Below, one piece after another: positions 53,459-62,561 of a DNA stretch of 64,000 bases. This stretch comes from Flavobacteriaceae bacterium GSB9 (GTDB taxonomy: Bacteria > Bacteroidota > Bacteroidia > Flavobacteriales > Flavobacteriaceae): positions 372,001-436,000 of the forward strand of contig CP062007.1 of assembly GCA_022749295.1 (NCBI GenBank), written 5' to 3'. A program made the translations under genes and the position numbers. Within the stretch, counting starts at the first letter, position 1. Each line of letters begins with the position of its first letter. The notes beneath the pieces were generated by a model. The model ran no database searches, was not told the DNA's origin, and was given only the letters and a program-made list of their open reading frames with translations.

Positions 53459-56446
53459 ATGAAAAACAAAGTTTTGTCAATAAGGTTTGTTCTAAAAGTG
53501 TTATCTATAACTTTGATGCTTTTAAGTTATTTAAGCATTAATTCGCAAACATTAGCATTTCCAGAAGCTACAGGTTTTGGACGTTATACAACAGGTGCTA
53601 GAGGAGCTGCTAATCCTGAGGTATACCTAGTTACAAACTTAAACGATAGTGGACCAGGATCGTTTCGAGATGCTGTAAGTCAAGAAGGACGTTTCATACT
53701 ATTTACTGTTGGTGGTATAATTAATGTAAGTTCAGATATTGTCGTTCCAAGAAATACAACTATTGCTGGTCAAACTGCACCAGGAGAAGGTATTGTTTTC
53801 TATGGCCAACGTGTCATGTTTTCCGGTGCTAGTAATACAATTGCTCGTTACTTAAGAATACGTTTTGGAGGTTGGGCTAAAAATAAAGATGCCTCGGGTG
53901 TTTCGAATGGTTCAAATATGATTTTTGACCATATGACATTTACTTGGGGTACAGACGAGGTTTTTTCGGTTAACTGGGACAATAAGGGAACTAGCCCTGA
54001 TAATATCACGGTTCAAAATTCTATTATCGGTCATGGTTTGCACAGGCATAACCATTCAGCTGGAGGGCTTATACAACCTTCAGATGGAAAAATTAGTTTA
54101 ATTGGCAATTTATACATCAGTAATAAAACGCGTAATCCAAAAGTAAAAGGCATTAACGAATTTGTAAACAATGTGGTTTACAACTGGGGTAACTATGGTA
54201 ATACGTATGGACACACAGAGTCTGGTGATGCTTATATTATGGGCGGCGATTCTGAGGGTATTTCTAACGTAAACATTATCAATAATTATTTTATCAGTGG
54301 ACCTCATACAGGAGACGATGTAACAACACCTTTTAACAGAGGTAATGCCAATTTCTTTTTATATGGTTCGGGTAATTATTTCGATAGCAATAAAAATGGA
54401 GTTTTAGATGGTAGTCTGGTATCTGAAGATTTAACAGGTTATCCTACGGGAGACGCTAATACACTTTTGGCTGAGCCTTATGATTATCCGGTAAAAAACG
54501 CCCCCTTAACAGCTCAACAAGCTTTTGATAATATTGTTGTGAGTGTAGGAGCATCTTACCCTAAACGAGATCAAGTTGATAGTTTGATGATAGCCGACTT
54601 AACATCAAAAGGTACTAAAGCATTTTATGTATATCGAGAAACAGACTTACCTTTTGAAAATGGAGGTGTAGGGCATGTTTATAGTGCACCTTCTCCTCAA
54701 GATTCTGATGCTGATGGTATGCCAGATGATTGGGAAGACGCTAACGGTCTAGATAAAAACAACCCATCGGATGCTGTTGCTATAAGTGTTTCGAATGCAC
54801 CTTATTTAAACATAGAGGTTTATATTAATAATTTGGTAAACCAAACGCCACCTGATTTTTTAATACCGCCTTCAAATTTAAACTTTACTAATGTAAATAC
54901 TATAGAAGTGCCACCAAGTAGTTCTTTAACTATTAATTGGAAAGACAACGCCGATAATGAAGATAATTATATTATCGAGCGTTCAACTGATGGTAATACA
55001 TTTACAGAAATAGCCCAGGTAGGTGCAAATGTAGAATCCTATAACGATACGAATTTAGAACCTGATACTAAATATTACTATAGAGTTAAGGCCGTAAATA
55101 GCGCCGAAGCTTCGGCGTATGCCAATGCATCTATAACCACACTGGCCGTTCCTTCGGCACCAGACAAACCAATAGATCCCATGCCGGCCAATGGGTTTAA
55201 TTTTGTAGAACTCTCTGCAGGAATCGTAATGTTATCTTGGAGCGGTAGCGACAATACAGAAAATTTTGAAGTTTATTTTGGAGAGGACGCATCAAACCTT
55301 ACAAAGGTAGCAGACGTGCCTTATTCAGCAAGTCCGTCGTATCAAGTTGGCGGTTTGAATACAGATACTGATTATTATTGGAGAGTTGACGCTTCTAACA
55401 ACAAAGGATTAGTTCCTGGTGATACATGGCAGTTTAGAACCATAGCTAATGTGCCAAAGGAAATGGTAGGTTATTGGGCGTTCAACGAGGCGCCTCTAGC
55501 TGGAGCACAAATTACCGATGGATCAAGTTACGGTAATCATGGCGTGTTGGATGTAAATTACGACAATGCGAACGTTAGGGTAGCAGGAAAAGAAAACAAT
55601 GCTATCGATTTTTCAACCGCACCAAACGAAACATTTATCGTTAGTATTCCAAATGCAGACCAAATTTACCTAAACAATAGTTCCTTTTCTATTTCATTGT
55701 GGATGAAAGCTCCATTAAGCTTAATGCCTACGGGCTCTAATAGTGCTTATTTATTGTGTAAAGGGTCCTTTACTGTAAACGGTTCAACAGGATCAACTGG
55801 AAAAAGGTATAATATTGAATTTAAAGATAGCCAATTGCGTTTTGCTATTGATGATAACGTAACTAAAAAGGAACTTTCAACTGGAGCATCAAATTTTTTC
55901 AATGATTCATGGGTACATGTTGTTGTGTTGCGCGATATTGAACAGCACAAATTGAGGCTATATAGAAATGGTACCTTTGTTAGTGATTTGGATGAAACCG
56001 GAGTTTCTGACATCGCAGAGGTGAGTAATCTAATACTTGGAAATATTGGTGAATTAGAGCTTCAAAATGGTACATCGCCAGCGCCTTACAAAGGGCAGTT
56101 AGACGAGCTTAAAATATTCAACTATGCTTTAAACGCTACCGAGGTAGCCAGTCTATACCAAAATGGTTCACTAGGTGTTAAAACATTTGACTATAACAAT
56201 GCAGTACAAGTTTTTCCAAACCCGGCAAGTCAAGAAATAAACATTAAGATTGATTCCTATTCAAATAAAAAAATGATGGTAACATTATCAGATATTACAG
56301 GAAAATTAGTGTTAAAGAAAAATGTCGATGCTATTGAAAAAGGGCGTTTTATACTAAATTTTGAAGACAAAAAACTTCACGGTATGTACATTTTGAATGT
56401 TATGGGAAATAATTTAAACAAGAATTTAAAACTTGTTTTTGAATAA
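53459..56446 (+). CDS. T9SS-secreted PL1 pectate lyase with FN3 and LamG-like domains
   Basis: This is a 995-residue secreted lyase. A signal peptide (~1-30, ending INSQ) is followed by the PL1 beta-helix (~32-420). It opens with LAFPEATGFGRYTTGARG and shows AGQTAPGEG, MIFDHMTFTW (vWiDH-type block) and NKTRNPKVKG (RxP-type block). An Asp-rich DSDADGMPDDWEDANG stretch follows. FN3-like modules are at ~475-560 and ~570-665, and a LamG/concanavalin-like domain at ~670-900. A T9SS sorting domain (VFPNPASQEINI ... LKLVFE) ends the chain. It starts a pectate lyase trio on its own, 88 bp after the terminator. Confidence 0.9.
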   Translation: MKNKVLSIRFVLKVLSITLMLLSYLSINSQTLAFPEATGFGRYTTGARGAANPEVYLVTNLNDSGPGSFRDAVSQEGRFILFTVGGIINVSSDIVVPRNTTIAGQTAPGEGIVFYGQRVMFSGASNTIARYLRIRFGGWAKNKDASGVSNGSNMIFDHMTFTWGTDEVFSVNWDNKGTSPDNITVQNSIIGHGLHRHNHSAGGLIQPSDGKISLIGNLYISNKTRNPKVKGINEFVNNVVYNWGNYGNTYGHTESGDAYIMGGDSEGISNVNIINNYFISGPHTGDDVTTPFNRGNANFFLYGSGNYFDSNKNGVLDGSLVSEDLTGYPTGDANTLLAEPYDYPVKNAPLTAQQAFDNIVVSVGASYPKRDQVDSLMIADLTSKGTKAFYVYRETDLPFENGGVGHVYSAPSPQDSDADGMPDDWEDANGLDKNNPSDAVAISVSNAPYLNIEVYINNLVNQTPPDFLIPPSNLNFTNVNTIEVPPSSSLTINWKDNADNEDNYIIERSTDGNTFTEIAQVGANVESYNDTNLEPDTKYYYRVKAVNSAEASAYANASITTLAVPSAPDKPIDPMPANGFNFVELSAGIVMLSWSGSDNTENFEVYFGEDASNLTKVADVPYSASPSYQVGGLNTDTDYYWRVDASNNKGLVPGDTWQFRTIANVPKEMVGYWAFNEAPLAGAQITDGSSYGNHGVLDVNYDNANVRVAGKENNAIDFSTAPNETFIVSIPNADQIYLNNSSFSISLWMKAPLSLMPTGSNSAYLLCKGSFTVNGSTGSTGKRYNIEFKDSQLRFAIDDNVTKKELSTGASNFFNDSWVHVVVLRDIEQHKLRLYRNGTFVSDLDETGVSDIAEVSNLILGNIGELELQNGTSPAPYKGQLDELKIFNYALNATEVASLYQNGSLGVKTFDYNNAVQVFPNPASQEINIKIDSYSNKKMMVTLSDITGKLVLKKNVDAIEKGRFILNFEDKKLHGMYILNVMGNNLNKNLKLVFE

Positions 56447-56539
56447 CAGTGATAATAAATTACTGTATCAGCATAGTTTTAATATAATGCTGGCAGCTCT
56501 AAACAGAAATAATTTTAAAATAAGTATCTTTAATAAAAA

Positions 56540-58186
56540 ATGACCATTACAAAAAATTATATAACCGTTTTAATTTTCTCTTGTTTAAGTCTGTTTTCAT
56601 TTGCAGCAGACTATTATGTTGCTCCAGATGGTAATGATGCTAATGATGGTAGTTTTGCCAATCCGGTAGAATCAATCAAAAGGGCACAAGAACTCGCTTC
56701 ATGGGGAGATACCGTTTTTATTCGTGGTGGATTATATACCATGCGTGAAGACCAAATTCAAAGGTATGAAAGTATCTGGGCTTATGTCACAGAGCTGAAT
56801 AAAAATGGCATTAACTATTTTGCCTATCAAGATGAGAAACCTGTTTTTGATTATTCAAATATTAAGCCGGCCGATAAGCGAATATTCGCATTTTACTTAA
56901 CTGGAGATAACATTCATATAAAAGGGATAGAAATTGTTGGAGTTCAAGTAACTATAACCACCCATACCCAATCGGAATGTTTTGAAATAAAAGGCAGCAA
57001 TAATACACTTGAAAATATAAGTATGCACAACAACATGGCTATTGGTGTGTATATTTTAAGAGGTTCCAATAATTTGATATTAAATTGTGATGCCTACGAA
57101 AATTGGGATTCTGTTTCACAAGGTGGCCGTGGTGGAAATGTAGATGGTTTTGGATGTCATGTTCGAAACGGTGATACTGGAAACGTATTTAGAGGATGTC
57201 GTGCTTGGCTTAATAGTGATGATGGTTTCGATCTCATTAATTCAGCAGAACCTGTGTTGATTGAAAATTGTTGGGCCTTTTACAATGGTTATTCATCGGC
57301 TTCAGGTACGGGTAACGACTTAGTATCTCGTGGTGACGGTACCGGTTTTAAAGCCGGCGGTTATGGTAAATCTGCTCAAACTTATCAACAGGTGGTAGAT
57401 CGATATGCACCAATACCTATGAACACCATTCAGTTTTGTGTTGCGGCAAAAAATAGGTTAAGAGGGTTTTATGCTAATCACCATCTTAATGGAAATTATT
57501 GGTACAACAATACAGCTTTTCAAAACCCAGAAAACTACAATATGCTAAACTGTGAGGCTTTAACCCCCGAAGCTTATGGTACAGATGTTCCAGGATGGGG
57601 GCACATTATGGCGAATAATTTAGGAGCAGGAGCATCTTCTCCTTCAAATGAAATAACAAACATAAATGAGGCTGAATGCACGCTCAATAATAATTACTTT
57701 GATTTGGATGTAACCGTTACACCAGAAGATTTTATAGCCTACGATATAGAATTATTAAAAGCTCCTAGGAATGTAGATGGAAGTTTACCCGATACGGATT
57801 TTTTAAAATTAGCCTCGGGAAGTGATCTTATTGATGCAGGGTATGATGTTGGGTTTTCATATAGTGGTTCTGCACCGGATTTAGGATATTCTGAATTTTC
57901 TACATTAAGTACAAAAAAAAATGATTTTTATAACACGATATCAAGTTTTCCAAACCCATTTTCCAATCAAACTAATGTAGTTTTCAATTTGAAACGTAAT
58001 ACGGATATCGAGGTGTCCATTTATAATTTAATGGGCGTTAGAGTGTTACAAATACCAACGAAAACATATTACTCTGGTGAAAACAGGTTAAAGATTGAAC
58101 GCAATGAATTAGCTTCAGGTAATTATTTACTTATCTTAAAAGGAAGCAATAATCAAAAATTGATAAAAATTATAACAGCTAAATAG
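56540..58186 (+). CDS. T9SS-secreted pectate lyase, PL9 family
   Basis: This is a 548-residue secreted PL9 lyase. The signal peptide ends FAADYYVAPDG. The beta-helix carries the PL9 calcium/catalytic signature: Asp in NVDGFGCHV, the Asp cluster in NSDDGFDL and the Lys in GTGFKAGGYG, equivalent to the acidic cluster and catalytic lysine of Dickeya Pel9A. The spacer GSDLIDAGYDVGFSYSGSAP precedes a T9SS sorting domain (SFPNPFSNQTNVVFNLK ...). It cleaves polygalacturonate internally. It is the first of two adjacent PL9 paralogues. Confidence 0.9.
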   Translation: MTITKNYITVLIFSCLSLFSFAADYYVAPDGNDANDGSFANPVESIKRAQELASWGDTVFIRGGLYTMREDQIQRYESIWAYVTELNKNGINYFAYQDEKPVFDYSNIKPADKRIFAFYLTGDNIHIKGIEIVGVQVTITTHTQSECFEIKGSNNTLENISMHNNMAIGVYILRGSNNLILNCDAYENWDSVSQGGRGGNVDGFGCHVRNGDTGNVFRGCRAWLNSDDGFDLINSAEPVLIENCWAFYNGYSSASGTGNDLVSRGDGTGFKAGGYGKSAQTYQQVVDRYAPIPMNTIQFCVAAKNRLRGFYANHHLNGNYWYNNTAFQNPENYNMLNCEALTPEAYGTDVPGWGHIMANNLGAGASSPSNEITNINEAECTLNNNYFDLDVTVTPEDFIAYDIELLKAPRNVDGSLPDTDFLKLASGSDLIDAGYDVGFSYSGSAPDLGYSEFSTLSTKKNDFYNTISSFPNPFSNQTNVVFNLKRNTDIEVSIYNLMGVRVLQIPTKTYYSGENRLKIERNELASGNYLLILKGSNNQKLIKIITAK

Positions 58187-58208
58187 AGAAATATAAAACT
58201 TATAGATG

Positions 58209-58242
58209 AGTGGGTAGAATTGATTGTTCTGTCCACTTTTTT
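58209..58242 (+). terminator. Intrinsic terminator between the two PL9 genes
   Basis: AGTGGGTAGAA (58209-58219) pairs with TTCTGTCCACT (58227-58237) through 11 positions, two of them G-U wobbles, with a 7-nt loop. A run of six T (58237-58242) follows. The second PL9 gene therefore probably has its own promoter. Confidence 0.75.
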
Positions 58243-58286
58243 GTTTAAAATAGCAAAGGAATAAATTTAAAATCATAAATAAAGAA

Positions 58287-58294
58287 TATCTTTG
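58287..58294 (+). promoter_or_regulatory. -7 element of the second PL9 gene
   Basis: TATCTTTG is a perfect TAnnTTTG match, 16 bp upstream of the start codon and downstream of a terminator. A clear TTTG -33 box is not seen. Confidence 0.5.
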
Positions 58295-58310
58295 TAAAAA
58301 ATCTACTTCA

Positions 58311-59768
58311 ATGAAAAAAATATTACTTGTAACATTTATTTTAATTAATTACTTTTTTGGTTTTACACAAACCAACGTAAGTACACCTCAACAGCTTCTC
58401 ACTGCACTTTCGAGTGCTAATGCAGGAGATGTTATTTACATTCAAGAAGGTACATATAATTTTACTTCTAAGTTTTCTATTAACAGAAATGGAACCGATG
58501 GAATTTTAATTTCACTGTTACCGCATCCAGACAACACCTCACGTCCACTATTTGATTTTTCATCTATGTCTGAAAGTTCATCTAATCGTGCCATATCGCT
58601 ATCTGGATCTTATTGGCATATAAAAGGCATTGATATTTTTGGTGCTGGCGACAACGGTATGTTTATTAGTGGTCACAATAACCTAATAGAGTTTTGCACA
58701 TTTAGTGAATGTAAGGATTCCGGACTTCAAATGGGAAACGGCGCATCAAACAACACGGTTTTAAATTGCGACTCTTTTAACAATGCCGATTCTTCTTTAG
58801 AAAATGCCGATGGTTTTGCAGCTAAGCTAGATGTGGGTACAGGCAACAAGTTTATTGGTTGTAGGGCATGGCAAAATCTGGATGATGGCTGGGATGGCTA
58901 CCTTCGTGGCGCCAATAACATTACAACAACCTATGAAAATTGCTGGGCTATAAGAAACGGATATTTAAAAACCGGTACTATAGGAGCAGGTGATGGAAAC
59001 GGTTTTAAAACTGGTGGAAGCGACGATAAATTACTAAAACATAATGCCATTTATTACAATTGTATTGCTGCAGGCAACGTTTATGATGGCTTTGATCATA
59101 ATAGTAATCGTGGTGATATAGAAATTTATAATTGCTCGGCCTACAGCAATGGCAGAAATATAAGCTTTGGAAGTGGAAATATCGCTAATTCTCTTACTAT
59201 AAAAAATTCGGTTTCTGTTTCTAGTGGAAGTAATGATAGTTTTAACGCCACTAATAGCGATATTACTAATAACAGTTGGCAAAACGGCCTGGTAGCCAAT
59301 GCAGCAGATTTCGAGAGTTTAGATATTTTTGAACTGATGACGGCTCCACGTCAGGCAGACGGAAGTTTACCAAATGTAGACTTTATGGCTTTAGTTGCCG
59401 GAAGTGATCTTATTGATGCCGGAATTGATATTGGTTTACCATATAATGGGTCAGCACCAGATTTAGGGTATCTTGAAACAGGAACCTTGGGTGTCGAAGA
59501 CCTTATTGTTAAAGATGGATTAAATAATTACCCAAACCCATTTTCAAATCAAACCAATGTAGTTTTTAATCTTAAACAAGCTACAAAAATTAAAATGAGT
59601 GTTTATAATTTAATGGGAGTAGAAGTTTTAAGTTCAAAGGAAAAAGCTTTTACAGCAGGAAACAATTCGTTTATTTTAAATAGAAACCAATTAAGCTCGG
59701 GAAGTTATATGTTGATTTTAAAGGATAGTAACAATCAAAAATATTCGAAGTTGATAATCATCGAATAG
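58311..59768 (+). CDS. T9SS-secreted pectate lyase, PL9 family (second copy)
   Basis: This is a 485-residue secreted PL9 lyase. The signal peptide ends GFTQTN. The same catalytic/calcium set is present: NADGFAAKL, NLDDGWDGY and GNGFKTGGSD. The T9SS domain (NYPNPFSNQTNVVFNLK ...) and the GSDLIDAGIDIGLPYNGSAP spacer are almost the same as in the upstream copy, while the catalytic helices differ more. It is about 60 residues shorter, mostly through the region after the Lys motif. It likely has a slightly different preference for pectate length or methylation. Confidence 0.9.
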   Translation: MKKILLVTFILINYFFGFTQTNVSTPQQLLTALSSANAGDVIYIQEGTYNFTSKFSINRNGTDGILISLLPHPDNTSRPLFDFSSMSESSSNRAISLSGSYWHIKGIDIFGAGDNGMFISGHNNLIEFCTFSECKDSGLQMGNGASNNTVLNCDSFNNADSSLENADGFAAKLDVGTGNKFIGCRAWQNLDDGWDGYLRGANNITTTYENCWAIRNGYLKTGTIGAGDGNGFKTGGSDDKLLKHNAIYYNCIAAGNVYDGFDHNSNRGDIEIYNCSAYSNGRNISFGSGNIANSLTIKNSVSVSSGSNDSFNATNSDITNNSWQNGLVANAADFESLDIFELMTAPRQADGSLPNVDFMALVAGSDLIDAGIDIGLPYNGSAPDLGYLETGTLGVEDLIVKDGLNNYPNPFSNQTNVVFNLKQATKIKMSVYNLMGVEVLSSKEKAFTAGNNSFILNRNQLSSGSYMLILKDSNNQKYSKLIIIE

Positions 59769-59794
59769 ATATTAAACCAACTACAGTTTATAAG

Positions 59795-59825
59795 GCAGGC
59801 CGATAATTTCGGTCTGCTTTTTTTT
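59795..59825 (+). terminator. Intrinsic terminator after the second PL9 gene
   Basis: GCAGGCCGA (59795-59803) pairs with TCGGTCTGC (59809-59817), 9 positions with one G-U, around a 5-nt loop. It is followed by eight T. It separates the PL9 gene from the convergent rhaM operon. Confidence 0.82.
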
Positions 59826-59829
59826 ACGG

Positions 59830-60153
59830 TTAATCCATATGAAAAACCTCTTTTAGAGGAGTTTCAATAGGCGAGTTATCCTCATTGGTATCCATTATAT
59901 CAGCCATGTAGGCCCACCATTTTTTTACCAACGGATGATTAGGTAAAAAGGCCATGTCAAAGTCTTTTGAAATTTTTTGAACAGCGAACAAGGTTAATGT
60001 TTCTTCATCTAAAAAAATGCTGTAATCCTGAATGCCAGAATCGGAAAGCAACCTTTCCAATTCTGGCCAAATTTCATCATGCCGTTTTTTGTATTCAGCC
60101 TCAAATCCAGGCTTTAATTTCATTTTAAATGCATTTCTTATATTATCGCTCAT
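59830..60153 (-). CDS. rhaM: L-rhamnose mutarotase RhaM
   Basis: This is a 107-residue mutarotase. It matches the E. coli RhaM pattern closely: IRNAFKMKLKPG, YKKRHDEIWPELE, SIFLDEETLTLFA, KKWWAYMADIM and DNSPIETPLKEVF. It interconverts L-rhamnose anomers in the cytoplasm. It overlaps the upstream propeller gene by 1 bp, so it is translationally coupled. Its presence shows that this locus deals with L-rhamnose, which fits a rhamnogalacturonan substrate. Confidence 0.92.
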   Translation of the reverse strand: MSDNIRNAFKMKLKPGFEAEYKKRHDEIWPELERLLSDSGIQDYSIFLDEETLTLFAVQKISKDFDMAFLPNHPLVKKWWAYMADIMDTNEDNSPIETPLKEVFHMD

Positions 60154-61166
60154 TAGTTTGATGGATTAAGGTTAATGTAAACCGGCTTATTTCGATTACA
60201 GATAATTTCTCCGTTTACATATTCTAATTCGGCAACTTGAATAGAACTCCTTCTCGTTTCGTAGGCGTCTAGTCCTTCATTTTCTGTTATTCTTCCGGGG
60301 TGGGTAAAATAGAATATATAGGCTTTGTCCCCTTGAACAACAACATCGGGGTGACCACCTTTTACCTTATCATCGATTCCTGTGCCAGCTGTTTTCAAAA
60401 TATTGTTTTTTTGACGCTTCCAGTTTTCAAAACCATTAGAAGAATAAACACCCAAGCCGCGCCATGCATCATTAATCATCCAGTTTTTGTTTTTCCATTT
60501 AAAAACTACGGGGCCCTCCCCACGATCTTTAATGATTTTATTACCACTGTCTGTCCACGTAAATAAGTCTGGACTGTTAGCATAGTATATAGATTTACCG
60601 TCATTTTCATTGTTATAGACCATGCGCCAAGTACCGTTTGGTAATTGAAAAACATCGGCATCAATACAGCGTTCTGATGCCAATTCTAATTTTGATTGAA
60701 ACTCCCAATCTGTTATATTTTTGCTGGTCAAATGAATGATATGTCTAGGATGGTACCAATCCTCAAAAACACCAGGTACAATGGTTAAATACATATGGTA
60801 AACCCCTTGGTGCTCCAAAACATCTGGAGCCCAATAGGTAACGTCTTTTAAGTTATAGTTTATGTTTGCCGTACCTTTATAGGTCCAGTGTGCTCCGTTT
60901 TTAGATTCAGCAATCCCAATTTTTGTACCATGTACCCATGCTACCCCATTAGCGGTAGTGTCATTGGCACGCCTGTTAGTATAAAACATATACCATTTTT
61001 TATGGGCTTTATTCCAAATTATGGATGGGTCTGCAGCACCATCAAAAACGGGGTCTTTAAATAAGGGTTTATCGGCCAGATATGATGTATTTGTATTTTT
61101 ATCGGTGACTTTACACGAAAAACTTAATAATAAAATAATGAGGTATGTTAATTTAAGTCTCATCAA
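60153..61166 (-). CDS. GH43-like beta-propeller glycosidase lipoprotein
   Basis: This is a 337-residue lipoprotein (LLLSFSCKV lipobox). Five propeller blades show GAADPSIIWNKAHKKWYMFYT, YWAPDVLEHQGVYHMYLT, RCIDADVFQLPNGTWRMVY, GEGPVVFKWKNKNWMIND and GGHPDVVVQGDKAYIFYF. The Asp, Asp and Glu arrangement is consistent with GH43/GH117-type hydrolysis, but a specific family is not clear. It lies 10 bp after the sulfatase and overlaps rhaM, so it may release rhamnose or an adjacent sugar from oligosaccharides. Confidence 0.7.
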   Translation of the reverse strand: MMRLKLTYLIILLLSFSCKVTDKNTNTSYLADKPLFKDPVFDGAADPSIIWNKAHKKWYMFYTNRRANDTTANGVAWVHGTKIGIAESKNGAHWTYKGTANINYNLKDVTYWAPDVLEHQGVYHMYLTIVPGVFEDWYHPRHIIHLTSKNITDWEFQSKLELASERCIDADVFQLPNGTWRMVYNNENDGKSIYYANSPDLFTWTDSGNKIIKDRGEGPVVFKWKNKNWMINDAWRGLGVYSSNGFENWKRQKNNILKTAGTGIDDKVKGGHPDVVVQGDKAYIFYFTHPGRITENEGLDAYETRRSSIQVAELEYVNGEIICNRNKPVYINLNPSN

Positions 61167-61176
61167 GACACAGCGT

Positions 61177-62547
61177 TTATTTTAATTCAACATTAACGGT
61201 TTTATCGTCTTTTTTGAATTGATTTTGAAGAAGTGTTTTCATACTATTGCTTATCACAGAGTCTTTATCGATTAAATTGTGTTGCTCTTCTGGGTCTTCT
61301 TCAATATTAAAAAGTTCATATAAAGGAGGTGAATTATCTTTATAGCGCTTTCTAACTATTTTCCATGGTTTCTGAATGAGGCATTCTTGCTTATGGCCAC
61401 GAATATATATAACATGTTTCGTCTCAACACTTGAATTTTCTATGGTTGGCCACACATTGCTACCTTCAACATTTTCTGGTTTTTCAGCGTTAACCAAAGA
61501 AAGTATAGTAGGCATTATATCTGAAACTGATATATAATTCCCATTAATTTCAGGTTTCAAATGGTTTTTCCAATAAAAAACAGCTGGTACGCGAACCGCA
61601 CCTTCATAATTTGAAGCTTTCCAATCACGTAACGGTTCATTACTTCCCAAAACAGGATTTGGACCGTGAGCACCGTTATATTGCGTTGTTGGGTACCAGT
61701 TTTCCATGGCTCCATTATCACTCATAAAAACAACCAAAGTGTTTTTCTCTAAATCATTTTTTTTGAGGGTTTCAAGGACTTTACCAATGCTACGGTCCAT
61801 GTGTGTCATGGCCGCAGCGAAATCGCGTCTAGAACTATCAGCTATGGTTTCTAAATAGGGTGCCTTCCACTTGTCCTCTTCTTGTAGGGGAAAGTGAGGC
61901 GCGCTATACGCTAGTTGAACGTAGAAATTTTTTGTAGTGTCCCGTTTTTGGGTTAACCATTCAATAGCTTCTTTGGTCACCAAATCTGTAGTGTGGCCTT
62001 CTTCTTCGATCATTTGCTCGTTTCTGTACCAACTGGCATCACCATTTTTATATCGGTGCGTATATTGGTCTATTTGCCCATGAAGGAACCCATACGAATA
62101 ATCGAATCCAAAAGCATTTGGACCGTTAGAAATATCTAAGCCTAAATGCCATTTACCAAAGAGCGCATTTTCATAATTGTGCTGTTTCAAAACTTGAGGC
62201 AGTGTTGTGATAGAATCTGGTAAAGTTTTATTGCTTTTCCCGCTAATAGGAGCCACAATACCAATTCTACTAGCTGGCATTCCTGTTAAAATAGAAACTC
62301 TTGATGGTGAGCAGGTAGGATTTGCATAAAACCGATTGAGCTGTACGCCATTTTTCGCTAACCAATCAATATTAGGGGTATTAATTTCAGAACCGTTATA
62401 ACCCACATCATTCCAACCTGCATCATCGGCAATTATTAAAAGTATGTTTGGATGTGGGAAGATTTTATCATTTTTCTTAGTATTTTGTTTGCATGCAATA
62501 GCTAAAGCACAAACTAAAAAAATCTTATATTTTTTAAATTTTAGCAT
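61177..62547 (-). CDS. S1-family sulfatase lipoprotein
   Basis: This is a 456-residue arylsulfatase-type enzyme. The lipobox is CALAIACKQ. The formylglycine motif is C-S-P-S-R with Cys79 (residues 79-83). Metal-binding Asp residues are in LIIADDAGWNDVGY and in VVFMSDNGAMENW; KWHLG is also a family signature. Activation requires a formylglycine-generating enzyme, which is not in the window. In a pectin locus it implies that some substrate carries sulfate, for example a sulfated rhamnose-rich algal glycan. It lies 14 bp after GH105. Confidence 0.9.
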   Translation of the reverse strand: MLKFKKYKIFLVCALAIACKQNTKKNDKIFPHPNILLIIADDAGWNDVGYNGSEINTPNIDWLAKNGVQLNRFYANPTCSPSRVSILTGMPASRIGIVAPISGKSNKTLPDSITTLPQVLKQHNYENALFGKWHLGLDISNGPNAFGFDYSYGFLHGQIDQYTHRYKNGDASWYRNEQMIEEEGHTTDLVTKEAIEWLTQKRDTTKNFYVQLAYSAPHFPLQEEDKWKAPYLETIADSSRRDFAAAMTHMDRSIGKVLETLKKNDLEKNTLVVFMSDNGAMENWYPTTQYNGAHGPNPVLGSNEPLRDWKASNYEGAVRVPAVFYWKNHLKPEINGNYISVSDIMPTILSLVNAEKPENVEGSNVWPTIENSSVETKHVIYIRGHKQECLIQKPWKIVRKRYKDNSPPLYELFNIEEDPEEQHNLIDKDSVISNSMKTLLQNQFKKDDKTVNVELK

Positions 62548-62561
62548 ATGAATAATGTATT

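Noticed and set aside
56469-56492. CAGCAT...ATGCTG inverted repeat as terminator of the PL1 gene
   Set aside because: There are only 6 paired bases with a 12-nt loop and no T-run follows.
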